A DNA stretch of 64,000 nt from Chlorocebus sabaeus. Taxonomy: Eukaryota; Chordata; Mammalia; Primates; Cercopithecidae. Location of the stretch: contig NC_132912.1 of NCBI RefSeq assembly GCF_047675955.1, forward strand, positions 21,674,500 to 21,738,499, written 5' to 3'. The position numbers and the translations under genes were made by a program. The notes beneath the pieces were generated by a model, which did no database searches, was not told the origin of the DNA, and was given only the letters and a program-made list of their open reading frames with translations. Positions within the stretch are counted from its first letter, which is position 1, and every line of letters begins with the position of its first letter. Of the stretch, positions 11,986-23,729 are shown piece after piece.

Positions 11986-12401
11986 TTTGTTTAGCAGTTT
12001 GCCCTATGACCTCTCCATTCACTAATGTAAGAGTTGATGATTTTCAGTTTGTTGAGATTTGTATTTGTTTTAGGGTAGAGCAAAGACTTCTCTCTCCTCC
12101 TCATATGCTCAATGAGTAACCAGAATTCCTAGTATTGGCATTTAATGATATAAACTTCCCTCTTAAGTAGGGCTTTATGAATTTTGATATGTCGTGTTTT
12201 CATTTTTATTTAGTTTAAAAAAATGCTTTGTGGTTTTCCTTTTCTTCTTTGACCTATGAGTTACTTAAAAGTGTGTTATTTAGTTTAGAAATATTTGGAT
12301 ATTCACTTTGTTACTGATTTCTAATTTAATATTTTTATATTATATCATTCCTTTTAAGTTTATTGATGCAGAACATGGATTATCTTGTTAAATATTCTGT
12401 G

Positions 12402-12681
12402 TGGCTTTTTTTTTTGGGAGATGGAGTCTCCCTCTGTCCCCAGGCTGGAGTGCAGTGGCGTGATCTCAGCTCACTGCACCCTCCGCCTCCCGGGTTCAAG
12501 TGATTCTCCTGTCTCAGCCTCCCGAGTAGCTGGGACTCACCCAGCTAATTTCTGTATTTTTAGTAGAGGCAGGGTTTCACTGTGTTGGTCAGGATGGTCT
12601 CGATCTCTTGACCTCATGATCCGCCCCCTCAACCTCCCAAAGTGCTGGGATTACAGGCGTGAGCCATTGCGCCTGGCTCTG
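12402..12681 (-). mobile_element. Alu, antisense, small internal deletion
   Basis: Inverted Alu. 'gagtagctgggactcaccca' shows loss of about 30 bp normally present between 'gggact' and 'cccagctaat'. Confidence 0.92.
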
Positions 12682-13045
12682 TGTGTTTTTTAAAAGAATG
12701 AATGTGTATTCATTTGTAGTTGTGTGGAGTTTTTCTGTAAATGTCCATTAGGTCAAGTTGATTTATATTAAGTTGTCTATATCTTTACTTGTTTTTTGCC
12801 TGTTTGTTCTGTCAATTATTGTGAGCAGGTGCAGAAACAATTAGGATTTTTGTATCTTCTTGATGAGTACGCCACTGTATTTTGTTAATATTCTTTGTTG
12901 TGAAATCTACTGGCTGATATTAATATAGTGAATTTAGCTTTCTTTTGATTAGCTTTAGCTTGATGTTTCTTTTCCCATGCTTATACTTTCTTTGTGCCTT
13001 TATATTTAAAATAGATTTCTTTTTTCTTTCTTTTCTTTCTTTTTT

Positions 13046-13342
13046 CTTTTTTTTTTTTTTGAGATAGAGTCTCACTCTGTCACCCAGGCTGGAGTGCAGT
13101 AACATGATCTCAGCTCACTGCAACCTCTGCCTCCCAGGTTCAAGTGATTCTCCTGCCTGAGACTTCCAAGTAGCTGGGATTGCAGGTGTGTACCACCACG
13201 CGTGGCTAACTTTTGTATTCTTAGTAGAGATGAGGTTTCACCATGTTGGCCAGGCTGGTCCTGAACTCCTGGCCTCAAGTGATCCACCTGTCTCGGCCTC
13301 CTAAAGTGCTGGGATTCCAGGCGCAAGCCACCACGCCTGGCC
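13046..13342 (-). mobile_element. Alu, antisense
   Basis: Full inverted Alu from the T-run at 13046 to 'ccaccacgcctggcc'. Confidence 0.93.
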
Positions 13343-13384
13343 TGAAGTTAAATTAACTTAAAATAGGCTTCTTTTTTATTTGTT

Positions 13385-13548
13385 TGCTTGCTTGCTTGTT
13401 TTGAGGGGGTTTCACTCTTGTTGCCCAGGCTGGAGTGCAATGGCATGATTTTGGCTCACCGCAACCTCTGCCTCCTGGGTTTAAGGGATTCTCCTGCCTC
13501 AGCCTCCCTAGTAGCTGGGATTACAGGTGTGAGCCACTGCACTGAGCT
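13385..13548 (-). mobile_element. Alu fragment, antisense, deleted
   Basis: Begins after a GCTT-rich tail and jumps from 'gtagctgggattacaggtgt' straight to 'gagccactgcactgagct', so most of the left monomer is missing. Confidence 0.85.
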
Positions 13549-13684
13549 AAAATAGGTTTCTTTAAAGCAGCGTATAGTCATGTTTTGAGTTTATTCATTC
13601 ATTGTTGCAATCTTTGCTTTTTAATTGGGATGTTTAGAGAATTTACATATAATACGATTCTGAGTGGTTGTATTTTACTATAAT

Positions 13685-14005
13685 ACTGTTGTTGTTGTTG
13701 TTGTTGTTGTTGTTATTATTATTGAGACAGGGTCTTCATCTGTCTCCCAGGCTGGAGTACAGTGGCTTGATCTCAACTCATGGCAACCTCTGACTCCTGG
13801 GTTCAAGCAATTCTCCCACCTCAGTCTCCTGATTAGCTGAGACTACAGGTGCATACAACCACATGTGGCTAAGTTTTGTATTTTTTGGTAGAGATGGGGT
13901 TTTACCATATTGGCCAGGCTGGTCTCGAATTCCTGACCTTGGTTGATCTGCCTGCCTTGGCCTCCAGAAGTTCTGGGATTACAGTGTGAGCCACCGCACC
14001 TGGCC
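13685..14005 (-). mobile_element. Alu, antisense, with (TTG)n tail
   Basis: A TTG/TTA microsatellite at about 13688-13722 replaces the poly-T, followed by a full inverted Alu to 'ccaccgcacctggcc'. Confidence 0.92.
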
Positions 14006-14398
14006 TCTGGGTAGTTGTATTTTAATCTAACATTTGCTAATCCTTTTCTTTTTGCCCATCATTTCTCTTTCCTTCTCTCTCTCTCTTTCTCTTTCTCTGC
14101 TGTATGTTTGATTGAACCTTTTTTGTGATTCAGTTTTGCCTGATTTGCAATAATTTTTTGTTCCATTGCATTGTTTTAGAGACTACAGTATAGCATCATT
14201 AGTCTATCAGAGTTTACCTTCAAGCAGAATTATACTAGTTTACATATAGTGTAAGAACCTTGTAGCTATATACTTCTACCCTTTTGGTTTCGTGCTATTT
14301 TTATCACTTTTTTTTTTTTTAAACATATGTTACAAAACTCACAATTTATTGTTACTCCTTTTGCTCTACATCAGCTATCTTATAAAGAGTTTAAAATA

Positions 14399-14696
14399 GG
14401 CCAGGCGCGGGGGCTCATGCCTGTCCTCCCAAGCACTTTGGGAGGCCGAAGCGGGTGGATCACGAGATCAAGAGATCAAGACCATCCTGCCCAGCATGGT
14501 GAAACCCTGTCTCTACTAAAAATACAAAAATTAGCTGGGCATGGTGGCATGTGCCTGTAGTCCCAGCTACTGGGAAGGCTGAGGCAGGAGAATCGTTTGA
14601 ACCCAGGAGGTGGAGGTTGCAGTGAGCCAGGATCGCAGCACTGCACTGCAGCCTGGCAACAGAGCGAGACTCGTCTCAAAAAAAAAAAAAAAAAGT
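14399..14696 (+). mobile_element. Alu, sense
   Basis: From 'ggccaggcgcgggggctcat' to an A17 tail. The only sense Alu within the second L1M copy. Confidence 0.93.
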
Positions 14697-15140
14697 TATG
14701 AACAATTCTTTATTATTTATCATTTTTACTATATTTGTCTGTTACTCCTTCCTTATCCCTTTTCACAGTTTCAATTACCTTCAGTCAACTGAGGTGTGAA
14801 AAATATTGAATTGAAAATTCCAGAAATAAATAAATTATAATTTGCACACTGTTTTGAGTGGTGTGATGAGAAATTTCACATCATCTTGCTTCATCTCTCT
14901 GTACTACATTTACCATTAGCAATTAATATTTCTAATGCTTGGTATATTCACATTTCATTTATTATTTACCTGAAATAGTTCTTTTAGCATTTATTGTAGT
15001 GCTGGTCTGCTAGTGATTAGTTCTTTCAGCTTTTATATCCAAAAAAGCCTTTATTTTGTACTTGTTTTAGAAAGACATTTTATAATAGTTGCCCGTGGAA
15101 TTCTAAGTTGACGGTTTTTTCTTTTAGTACTCACCTGTTT

Positions 15141-18100
15141 TCTAGATTGAATGTTTTTAGGGAAAATTTTGCTTTCATTCTTATCTTTGTTTTTGGCATG
15201 TAAGACATCCTTAAAAAAAAAAAAAGAAAAGCCTGGTTTCTTGTAACATTTCCTCTTTATCATTGGTTTTTAATGATAAACAATTTGATAATGAACTGAG
15301 TTCATTTACTTTTCTTCATATTTATTTTTCTTGGGGTTACTTGAGGTTCTTAAACTGTGAGGTTTTTTTTTCCTCATCAATTTTACAATTTTTCCTACTA
15401 TTCTTCAGTTTTGTGGGGATTTTTTGTTCGTGTGTTTTGATCCCCCCATTCTTTTTGAGTAGTCTAGTAGCATGTAAATTAGGCTACTTAAAGTTGTTCT
15501 ACAGCTCACTGTTCTTTTTTTTTTTTAATCATTTTTTTGGTGATTTATGTTAGGTAGTTTACATGTTGTAGTCTCAAGATCGGCTTGGTACAAGTTTGTG
15601 GGTTTTTATGGGACACTTGAATAGTACATAATTTTATTTTAAAATTTTAACCAGTGCATTATGTTTTCTAATGGTTGAAGGCATAGCACTTCTTGTCACC
15701 AATTTAGATGACAGAGCCTTGTAGACTAATCTGAGGCAACCATACCTTTTATAAATAATCATAGCTGCTTTTTTTTTCGGTTACTTGTTATAGAGTTGTT
15801 ATTTAATTTTGGATCTAGTTTTAAATTTTTGTTTGAAGTAAATAATTTTTGTTCCCACTTGATGGTATTGTGTAGGTATATTGGTGTTGCAGCTTATCTT
15901 TGGACTAATAGTTGGCCATGAAATAAAAATTACATGTATTCTGAATTAGCCTTTTAAAAGATTAAGTTGCCTATAAATCACAATGTAGAACAAAGTATTT
16001 ATGCAGCACTTCAGAGACTCTCAATACAGCCAGATATCCAGTTTTATCTCCAGTAGAAAAGAACAACTACAAAAGAACTTATATTTTTCAGTAGAGCAGC
16101 AAATGAAGTAGGTTGCATTTTGTGGTCCAATTTGCATGAAAAAATTATTATGTACAAGAATTACACTCAGAGCAGTGAGATGTTCGTACTATGATAGACA
16201 TTTAGAATACAAAAGTGAGGAAACAAGATTTTGTGAATTTAGTCTTGGGCTTACTCATAGTGTGTCTTTCAGCCATCTCCTACCTCCCTCTGGTCTCCTT
16301 TTACCTGTCTTTTCCTCGATTTTGAGTTGATTGTTGTATGTTTATAATGGAGTTCCCTAGGGCCATATTGTCCCAACAGCACATTATGGAATAAGTACTT
16401 TTAAAATCACTTTTAAACGTGGAATTAAAATAGAGGTTTCTCTTTGAATGAACCCTGCATTGCCTTAGTGAGTGTCATTATGTATAATTTAAAAATTGTT
16501 AACATCTAAAGCTAAAATTCATTTTTTTCGTATTAAGTCTGATTATGTTCTGAAATGTAGGTTTGGACATTTTGAAAATGTTCAGTTATGGTTTTAATAT
16601 GATTTTTTGTCACTGAAATTTGATTGCTTTATTCATTGCTTTCTTTGTAATACTGTTTCTTCCAAATGTCATGTTTTCATGGGTTTTTATGGACAGATTT
16701 ATACTTGAGGGTTTGAGCAAGGATGTTCTGTTAAATAAGTGGGAAAAATGACCATCTCTAATGTAGATTGTCATGTGGAAGTGAATAGTGTATTTTCATT
16801 GTAGTACTCTACCCAATTTTCTCTCCATTCTTTATTTGATACATGAACAAAAATACATGAGTGAAGAACACCACTGTGTTTTCTTAGATGACTTTTAAAC
16901 TTCACTAGGTCATGCAAGGATCAGATGTGAGAGGAATGGAGAACCTCAGGATCAACTCAAGTAATTGGAAAAAGTATTTGAAAAATGAGGTGGGGTGGTT
17001 TCCAAATTGACCTGCCCAGCATGGAAAAGGTTCATATTTCTAAAGTAAGCCATGAAGTTTCATCAGCTTAAATGTGATTGGTTTGTAAAATGGGATTTTT
17101 TTTCCTTTTAAACTTACTTTGAAACGTTTGTTCTTGTTTGTGGATTGTAGTTTGTTAGAATAGTGGAATACTTTGTTTTTATGAAATATTTCTTCTATTT
17201 AATGATGCATATCCGTTATTGGCACTGAGATAATGGGGCCTGGGGATGGCAACAGGTTGATAGAAAAGCCGCAAGAAAGATTTGGTTTTCCAAACACTTA
17301 ATTTTTTCTCTTATTCCTCTTTTTGAAATTGTTTTTGCTAAAAATGCCAGCCATTTTGAAACTTGATTTTATTGTCATGTTCTCGTTTTTCATATTCATC
17401 TGTTTGTGTTGAGTGGTGGCTGTATGTGGGAAAATTCACTTTTGCATATTTTCAAATTTTTTTATTTTTATAGCAGAGATTTTAGATACATACAATAAAA
17501 AAGTATTCACTTATCCAACAAAAATTTAGTGCCGATTATGTTGCAAGCACTTCGTGAACTTTATGCTGTCCATGCCTCAGATACTTTAGTGAACTTAATG
17601 GCGACATCAAAACCTTTGCCCTAGTGGACTTTATAAACCTTTGATTTCAAAACATGGTGATTAATGTGCATCTGGTATAATACACTTTCATGTATTCGCC
17701 ATTATTTGGGTATACTTTGTAATAAAAATGATTGCTAAAACTGGAAACTGTTAATACAGATCTTCATCCTTTTTCCTTAACAAATGCAGATCAAGGGAAT
17801 AATTGAGAACCACTTTTAGGGATAGTTATAAAATCTTACCTTTGCGATATATAACTTTTTCCTCAACATAACAATTGGAAAAATGATTTCTGTTTCAAAT
17901 CTTTCTGTTTTTTTGCAAAGGGACCCTCACCTGAATTCTTTAAAAAGTTTCGCTCTGTCCTCCGCTAGCTTTATAAACTCATGGATATGGTCCTCTAATG
18001 GATTTGTAGCACGTTAGTCCCTTATTGTCACCTTCCTGTGTTGAACACTAAAGCTTATTTTAATTTCATGTCTAAGAAGTGTAGACATTGTTAAAAAAAA

Positions 18101-18438
18101 AAAATGATGTTGCTTGACAAATGCTTATCTTCAGTATTACTGTGTGTCACTTCATAAATATAACTAATACATACTTTTACTAGTTGTTGCAATTTGATCC
18201 TGAAACAGCCATCTTTAAATTATCTATGCTTTTTCTTTTCTTTCTTCTTTTTTTTTTTAAGTAATTATAATAGACTTAAATTGTTTTTGGATGATTTTCT
18301 TAGGTGAACTGACTTATTTTTAGAACAGAAACTTTGTGTTTATTCTGCAAGTTCTTATTATTAATGTGTCACCTATTGTTTTCTGTAACTAAAATGTAAA
18401 TCAACTCTTTTTCCCTCCCTTTTTGAATCAAAATGTTA
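15141..18438. other. MLLT10: Intron without recognisable elements
   Basis: AT-rich DNA in which I see no Alu, L1 or exon. A short ancient repeat is possible at about 17510-17640 ('acttatccaacaaaaattta'). The polypyrimidine tract and acceptor of exon A close the stretch. Confidence 0.5.
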
Positions 18439-18439
18439 G

Positions 18440-18695
18440 ACTTATACAAGCACTAGCAACAACTCTATATCTGGATCACTGAAGCGCTTGGAAGATACTA
18501 CTGCACGATTTACAAATGCAAATTTCCAGGAAGTCTCTGCACACACCTCTAGTGGAAAAGATGTTTCAGAGACTAGAGGGTCAGAGGGCAAAGGGAAGAA
18601 ATCTTCAGCTCACAGCTCAGGTCAAAGGGGAAGAAAGCCTGGTGGTGGAAGAAATCCAGGAACAACTGTGTCAGCAGCTAGCCCTTTTCCTCAAG
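18440..18695 (+). CDS. MLLT10: MLLT10 (AF10) internal coding exon A, 256 nt
   Basis: Internal exon of AF10, a nuclear chromatin reader and DOT1L cofactor. The acceptor AG is at 18438-18439 after a pyrimidine-rich stretch, and the donor reads CAAG|gtatta. Translation from the first base is open for 85 codons, beginning TYTSTSNNSISGSLKRLEDT and ending SPFPQ, with one spare base (exit phase 1). I recognise this as the segment that follows the N-terminal PHD/zinc-knuckle/PHD module, roughly residue 265 onward (numbering from memory). It is Ser/Gly/Lys-rich and looks disordered. At 18626-18643 a basic RGRKPG stretch resembles an AT-hook core. The last base G joins GC of the next exon to make Gly. 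The length, 256 nt, is not a multiple of three, so skipping this exon would break the frame. An in-frame ATG at 18488 is internal and not a start. The reading frame runs on past the donor into the intron only by chance. Confidence 0.95.
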
Positions 18696-19023
18696 GTATT
18701 AGTGATGTTTTAGTTAAAATACTTGTCTTTAAGATGGTTAATAATAGTTATGCTTTGTAAAAGAATTTTTTTTTTTGGGAACTTATAACTAATGGATGTT
18801 CTGGATTATTATATGATTAGTTGCTATAGTAAGATTACTTTAAAGATAGTGTTTCCTATTAAATTTTTCTGGTACTTTTTCTTTCCTTTTATAATATGAT
18901 TTGTGTTTCCGGAGTTAAATTGTAATTTTAATGTTTAACTAGACGTGGAATAATGCTTAAAATTGGGGAGAAAAATAATAAAAGCTGGAGCTTTGCTTTG
19001 AGTTCTATAGAACAGCCCTTCTT

Positions 19024-19311
19024 TTTGTTTGAGATGGAATCTTGCTCTGTTGCCCGGGCTGGAATGCAGTGGCACAATCTCGGCTTACTGCAACCTATGC
19101 CTCTCGGGTTCAAGTGATTCTTGTGCCTCAGCCTCTTGAGTAGCTGGGATTACAGGTGCATGCCAGCATACCTGGCCAATTTTTGTATTTTAGTAGAGAT
19201 GGGATTTCACCATGTTGGCCAGGCTGGTCTCGAACTTCTGACCTCAGGTGATCCACCCGCCTTGGCCTCCCAAAGTGCTGGGATTACAGGCTTGAGCCAC
19301 TGTTCCTGCAT
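19024..19311 (-). mobile_element. Alu, antisense
   Basis: Inverted Alu from 'gagatggaatcttgctctgt' to 'gagccactgttcctgc', about 330 bp after the exon A donor. Confidence 0.93.
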
Positions 19312-19367
19312 CTTTTCTATGAGTGTTTTTTATTTATATTTCCTGAACATTAAAAACAATTAAGGTT

Positions 19368-19985
19368 GGCCAGGCATGGTGGCTCACATCTATAAGCCTA
19401 GCAGTTTGGGATGCTGAGGCGGGCAGAACTCTTGAGGCCAGCTTGGGCAACATGGTAAGACTCCATCTCTATAAAAAATTTAAAAATTAGCTGTGTGTGA
19501 ACTGGGCACAGTGGCTCATGCCTGTAATCCCAGTATTTTATGAGGCTCAGTCAGGTGGATCATCTGAGCTTAGGAGTTGGAGACCTGCCTAGGCAACATG
19601 GCAAAACCCCGTCTCTCTAAAAAATACAAAATTAGCCAGGCATGGTGGCATATGCCTGTAGTCCCAACTACTTCAGAGGCTGAGGTGGAAAGATTGCTTG
19701 AGCCCAGGAGGTTGAGGCTGCAGTGAGCTGAGATTGCACTACAGCACTCCAGCCTGGGTGACAGAGTGAGACCCTGTCTCCTTGGACAGGCAAACAAAAT
19801 TAGCCAGGTGTGGTGATGTGCGCCTGTGGCCCCAGCTCCTCAGGAGGCTGAAGTGCGAGGATTGCTTGACCCAGGGAGGTTGAAGCTACAGTGAGCCGTG
19901 ATTGTGCCACTGCACTCCAGCCTAGGCAACAGAACAAGACCCTGCCTCAAAAAGCAAACAAACAAAAAACAAAAACAAACAAAAC
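19368..19985 (+). mobile_element. Old Alu, sense, split by a nested Alu
   Basis: The left part (19368-19497) ends at 'aaaaattagctgtgtgtg'. The right part resumes at about 19797 with 'aaaattagccaggtgtggtg' and runs to a CAAA-rich tail. Confidence 0.85.
19498..19796 (+). mobile_element. Alu, sense, nested
   Basis: Complete sense Alu from 'actgggcacagtggctcatg' to 'gagaccctgtctccttggac', sitting inside the older Alu. Confidence 0.88.
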
Positions 19986-20150
19986 CCACTAAATAAATAA
20001 ATACAATTAAGGTTTACATTTTTTAGTAGATAAATACTGGACAATTTTTAGGGGATTTACATAGGTCTCAGTAAATAAGTTGTTGATTAATAATGCATTT
20101 GTTACAAAGTTTGAGGTTTAACAGGTTAACACACTAACCTGTTTTCTAGG

Positions 20151-20184
<34 letters not shown>
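20151..20184. repeat. (TG)n microsatellite
   Basis: About 17 TG units next to the antisense Alu that follows. Confidence 0.95.
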
Positions 20185-20185
<1 letters not shown>

Positions 20186-20187
<2 letters not shown>

Positions 20188-20555
20188 GAGACAGGGCCTT
20201 GCTTTGTTGCCCAGGCTGGAGGGCAGTCGTGTGTTCATGGCTCACTGCAAGGTTGACCTCCTGGGCTCAAGCATTCTTCCCGCTTCAAACCCTCAGTTAG
20301 CTTTTGCCTCCACCTTTGTCTCCCAAGTAGGTGGGACCACAAGCATGCGTCACCATGCCCAGCTCATTTTTAAATTTTCTGTAGAGAAAATTAGATTAGA
20401 GGCCCGTGCCACCACGCCTGGCTAATTTTTGTATTTTTAGTAGAGTCGGGGTTTCACCATGTTGGTCAGGCTGGTCTCGAACTCCTGACCTCGTGATCCT
20501 CCCGCTTTGGCCTCCCAAAGTGCTGGGATTACAGGCATGAGCCATTGTACCCAGC
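20186..20555 (-). mobile_element. Chimeric antisense Alu
   Basis: 20186-20398 is a diverged J-like inverted Alu. At about 20399 the sequence switches back to an earlier Alu coordinate ('cccgtgccaccacgcctggc') in a less diverged S-like copy that runs to 20555. Confidence 0.8.
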
Positions 20556-21274
20556 CTAAGGTTCTTATATCTTAGAATGGCATGGTGGGGTACTGATGTT
20601 CTTTAAAGAAAGAATAAGCAGTGATGGCTGATGTGTTTATGAAGTTCCATGAAAATTGGATTGGGAGAATGTGAGGCATAGATTAGATTCCATATGATCA
20701 TTATTTTGTCAAATCCATTTTCTATTGTGGTAGATTCAGCTGAACAATAACAATGACTGGTATGTCTTAAAACTTAGAACTCATAACCTAGGGAACGTCT
20801 TTAGGTTCTTATTGTATATTGGGAACATTTTCAGTCATACCTTCAATATTCAAGAAAGAAGTTCCCCTATACATTTAGAGTCAGATTATAGTCTTGTTAA
20901 CATCTTCTTGCATGACTGTGGAAAGGAGACTACTATTCTTTAGTCCTTCCTCAGGCATACATGAGGTGTTAGGGGGAGAATTGCGGATGTTGCTGTGGCA
21001 AAAGGTAGGTGAAATAAAAAACATCTTATATCTTATAAGTAATAGCTTGCAATTCCACAGTAAACATTTAATACCATCTATAAAATGACACATATTTTTA
21101 AAGGTAATTTTAGGGATAAATTTGACTTCAGTAATAAGTTTTCAAGTCTTAATATACTGATGTCCTAAGTGTTGTAGGTAATTTTTTTAAAACTCTCTTC
21201 TCTTTAATGATTATATCATGTCTGCTGCTTATGGGAACTTTAGCATCCAATTTTTCTGTCCCCCCTCCCCCGCC

Positions 21275-21307
21275 TTTTTTTTTTTTTTTTTTTTTTTTTA
21301 ACTACAG
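21275..21307 (+). promoter_or_regulatory. MLLT10: 3' splice site of exon B with a T25 homopolymer
   Basis: The polypyrimidine tract of the 570-nt exon is a C-rich block (about 21257-21274) followed by an uninterrupted run of 25 T (21275-21299) and then aactacag. This is far longer than a normal tract and is a likely length-variable microsatellite. Confidence 0.8.
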
Positions 21308-21877
21308 GCAGTTTTTCAGGAACTCCAGGCAGTGTAAAATCATCTTCTGGAAGTTCAGTACAGTCTCCCCAGGATTTCCTGAGCTTTACAGACTCAGATC
21401 TGCGTAATGACAGTTACTCTCACTCCCAACAGTCATCAACAACCAAAGATGTACATAAAGGAGAGTCTGGAAGCCAGGAAGGGGGGGTAAATAGTTTTAG
21501 TACCTTAATTGGTCTCCCTTCAACCTCAGCTGTTATTTCACAGCCTAAAAGCTTTGAAAATTCACCTGGAGATTTGGGTAATTCCAGCCTTCCTACAGCA
21601 GGATATAAGCGGGCTCAAACTTCTGGCATAGAAGAAGAAACTGTAAAGGAAAAGAAAAGGAAAGGAAATAAACAAAGTAAGCATGGACCTGGTAGACCCA
21701 AAGGAAACAAAAATCAAGAGAATGTTTCTCATCTCTCAGTTTCTTCTGCTTCACCAACATCATCTGTAGCATCAGCTGCAGGAAGCATAACAAGCTCTAG
21801 TCTGCAGAAGTCTCCTACATTGCTCAGGAATGGAAGTTTACAGAGCCTCAGTGTTGGCTCATCTCCAGTTGGTTCAG
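21308..21877 (+). CDS. MLLT10: MLLT10 (AF10) internal coding exon B, 570 nt, with AT-hook
   Basis: Largest MLLT10 exon in the window. The acceptor AG is at 21306-21307 after a T25 run, and the donor reads TCAG|gtaggg. With the carried-in G it gives 190 open codons starting GSFSGTPGSVKSSSGSSVQS and ending SVGSSPVGS, leaving one base (phase 1 in, phase 1 out). The content is Ser-rich and disordered. A basic run near 21640-21680 (KEKKRKGNK) could act as a nuclear localisation signal. It is followed at 21679-21714 by a canonical AT-hook, KHGPGRPKGNKN, with core GRPKG, which binds the minor groove of AT-rich DNA. In AF10 this central region lies between the histone-reading PHD module and the C-terminal DOT1L-binding zipper. 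Leukaemia fusions of MLLT10 with KMT2A or PICALM keep the C-terminal part; whether breaks fall in this window cannot be seen here. Confidence 0.97.
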
Positions 21878-22985
21878 GTAGGGGTTTGCCTATTGTTTTT
21901 TTCCTTCACTCCCACCACCTCCCTTCTTCTGTCTCAAAATGTTTTCAACTGTTGTTACGATAATACTTGGAATTACTAAATGACATTTAATTAAAGTGAA
22001 ATTTTTTAGTTTTTAAATTCTCTAATGGAAAATACAAAAATGTCTTAAAATCTTAGATGATTTGGTTTTTGGGAAAGATGTTCGGCACTAATTTGATTTT
22101 ACTTGTGTAGGCTAAACAGTCTATTGGTCGGTCATTCATTACTTACAAAACACTTAGAATTTATTTCCTATTTTTGTTTCACCTGCACAGTATTTTTAAA
22201 AAACCAATGCAGAATTTTCATTTAGGGTGTGAGTGTTTTTACCCTTTGTTTTTTGTTTTGTTTTGAGCTCCCTTTCTCTAAACTTCAATTTTAGTCATCA
22301 TTTTCTAAATGACTTCTCACACAGATATTACTTGAATTACTCTATCCTGGGACATTTTTATATCAGTGATAAATGATTTAAGTTTGTGGAATCTAGCAGT
22401 CACATTTTATTTCAGGAGGTATCCGAAATGATTTAATTTTGTTTTCAAATATACTTCATGATTTTACCATTCTTTTTATTATACGACAAGTGAGTTGATA
22501 TACATTGTTATTCACACCATTGGGATGTTTCTGTAACTTGCAATTTGTGTTATGAATATTATTTTCAATTCAATTTTTAAAAATTTCTTCAAAATGCATG
22601 TTTTTAGACAGACCCTTAACAGTTGATATTAACTGAAATGTCAGCATTTATCTTTTAAATTGCATCTTGAATTTAAGATAAATGATTTTCAATAAATGTT
22701 GAAACCTTCTAGTTTTAGATTTCTGATTGTTGAAATAACAAGAAGTTAGCTAAGATAAATTATGGATTGTATTTGTTCTGTTAGTTGGTGGCAAGGGTAG
22801 GTAGGAAATGGTATGGAAAAATGATACAATTTAATGAAGAATGCTCATGTTTATTTTATAAATACAAAGTTTTAGATTGTTTTAATAGTTGTGAATACAG
22901 AGTACTAACTTCAGTAAACAAACAGAAAAAAGACCACTCCAAGAGAGAAAATATTATATGTAAAGGTCAGATGTGAGAAATGGTA
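21878..22985. other. MLLT10: Intron after exon B, no recognised element
   Basis: About 1.1 kb of AT-rich DNA without Alu, L1 or exon signal. Confidence 0.5.
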
Positions 22986-22989
22986 ACTA

Positions 22990-23130
22990 TAACTGTGATT
23001 TGTCATGTGCCAGTTATGTTAATATTTATTATCTCATTTAACAACAGTTATAAAATGTCCTCATTTTACAGCTGGTGACACTGAGGCTTTGAAAGATAAA
23101 ATAAGATGCCCAAGATCACGTAGCCAGGAG
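22990..23130 (-). mobile_element. MIR SINE, antisense
   Basis: 'tgtgccagttatgttaatat', 'tatctcatttaacaacag' and 'cattttacagctggtgacac' follow the inverted MIR core order. Confidence 0.8.
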
Positions 23131-23182
23131 TTTCTTTGTATTCAGAAATGAGTGGAATCTATAGATGCATTAAGGATGGTTC

Positions 23183-23725
23183 TAGAGCAGGATTTATCAA
23201 TCTTAGTGTTACTGACAATTTGGATCCGACAAGTCTTCATGTGTTACCCTGTGTATTGCAGGATATTTACCAGAATCCCCAGTCCCTGCCCCCTACAGGC
23301 CAAGAGCATCATCACACTCTCCCTTCCCACAGTGGGAATAAAAAATGTCTCCAAGGCTGGGCGCGGTGGCTCAAGCCTGTAATCCCAGCACTTTGGGAGG
23401 CCGAGACGGGCGGATCACGAGGTCAGGACATCGAGACCATCCTGGCTAACACGGTGAAACCCCGTCTCTACTAAAAATACAAAAAACTAGCCGGGCGAAG
23501 TGGCGGGCGCCTGTAGTCCCAGCTACTCGGGAGGCTGAGGCAGGAGAATGGCATAAACCTGGGAGACGGAGCTTGCAGTGAGCTGAGATCCGGCCACTAT
23601 ACTCCAGCCTGGGTGACAGAGCGAGACTCGGTCTCAAAAGAAAAAAAAAAAAAGTCTCCAAACATTGTTTAATGTGTTAAATGTGTCTCGGGGACCAAAA
23701 CTACCTCTGGTTGAGGCTCACTATT
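23183..23725 (-). mobile_element. MER5A hAT transposon, interrupted by a young Alu
   Basis: Left part 23183-23356 (from 'gagcaggatttatcaatctt', with 'tgttaccctgtgtattgcag'). Right part about 23652-23725 ('gtctccaaacattg...accaaaactacctctggttg'). Together they match an inverted MER5A. Confidence 0.75.
23357..23655 (+). mobile_element. AluYR-like (Old World monkey type), sense
   Basis: Young full-length Alu with 'ggctcaagcctgtaatccca', 'gaatggcataaacctgg' and 'gagatccggccactatac'. The duplication gtctccaa flanks it (23348 and 23654). Confidence 0.88.
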
Positions 23726-23729
23726 TTAG

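Larger units (their letters stand above)
12020..15140 (-). mobile_element. Second antisense L1M copy, fragmented
   Basis: L1 ORF2-derived blocks at about 12020-12400, 12681-13045 and 13549-13690, then blocks like the ORF1 side at about 14006-14398 and 14696-15140 ('ggaattctaagttgacggtt'). It repeats the ORF2 region already seen in the first L1M copy, so it is a separate insertion. Four or five Alus interrupt it. Confidence 0.65.
1..18439 (+). other. MLLT10: MLLT10 upstream intron (partial)
   Basis: Everything left of exon A is intron on the gene strand. No splice-bounded coding segment matching the AF10 PHD region or the basic linker before TYTSTS was found. The contents are mostly transposons, listed separately. 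About 15150-18420 is AT-rich sequence with no repeat I can name, apart from a possible ancient fragment near 17510-17640. Confidence 0.8.

Noticed and set aside
18488..18760. Stand-alone 90-codon gene starting at ATG 18488
   Set aside because: It is the internal part of MLLT10 exon A read on into the intron past a good donor at 18696.
21574..21963. Stand-alone 129-codon gene starting at ATG 21574
   Set aside because: It is the second half of MLLT10 exon B plus intron read-through. The ATG is not a start.
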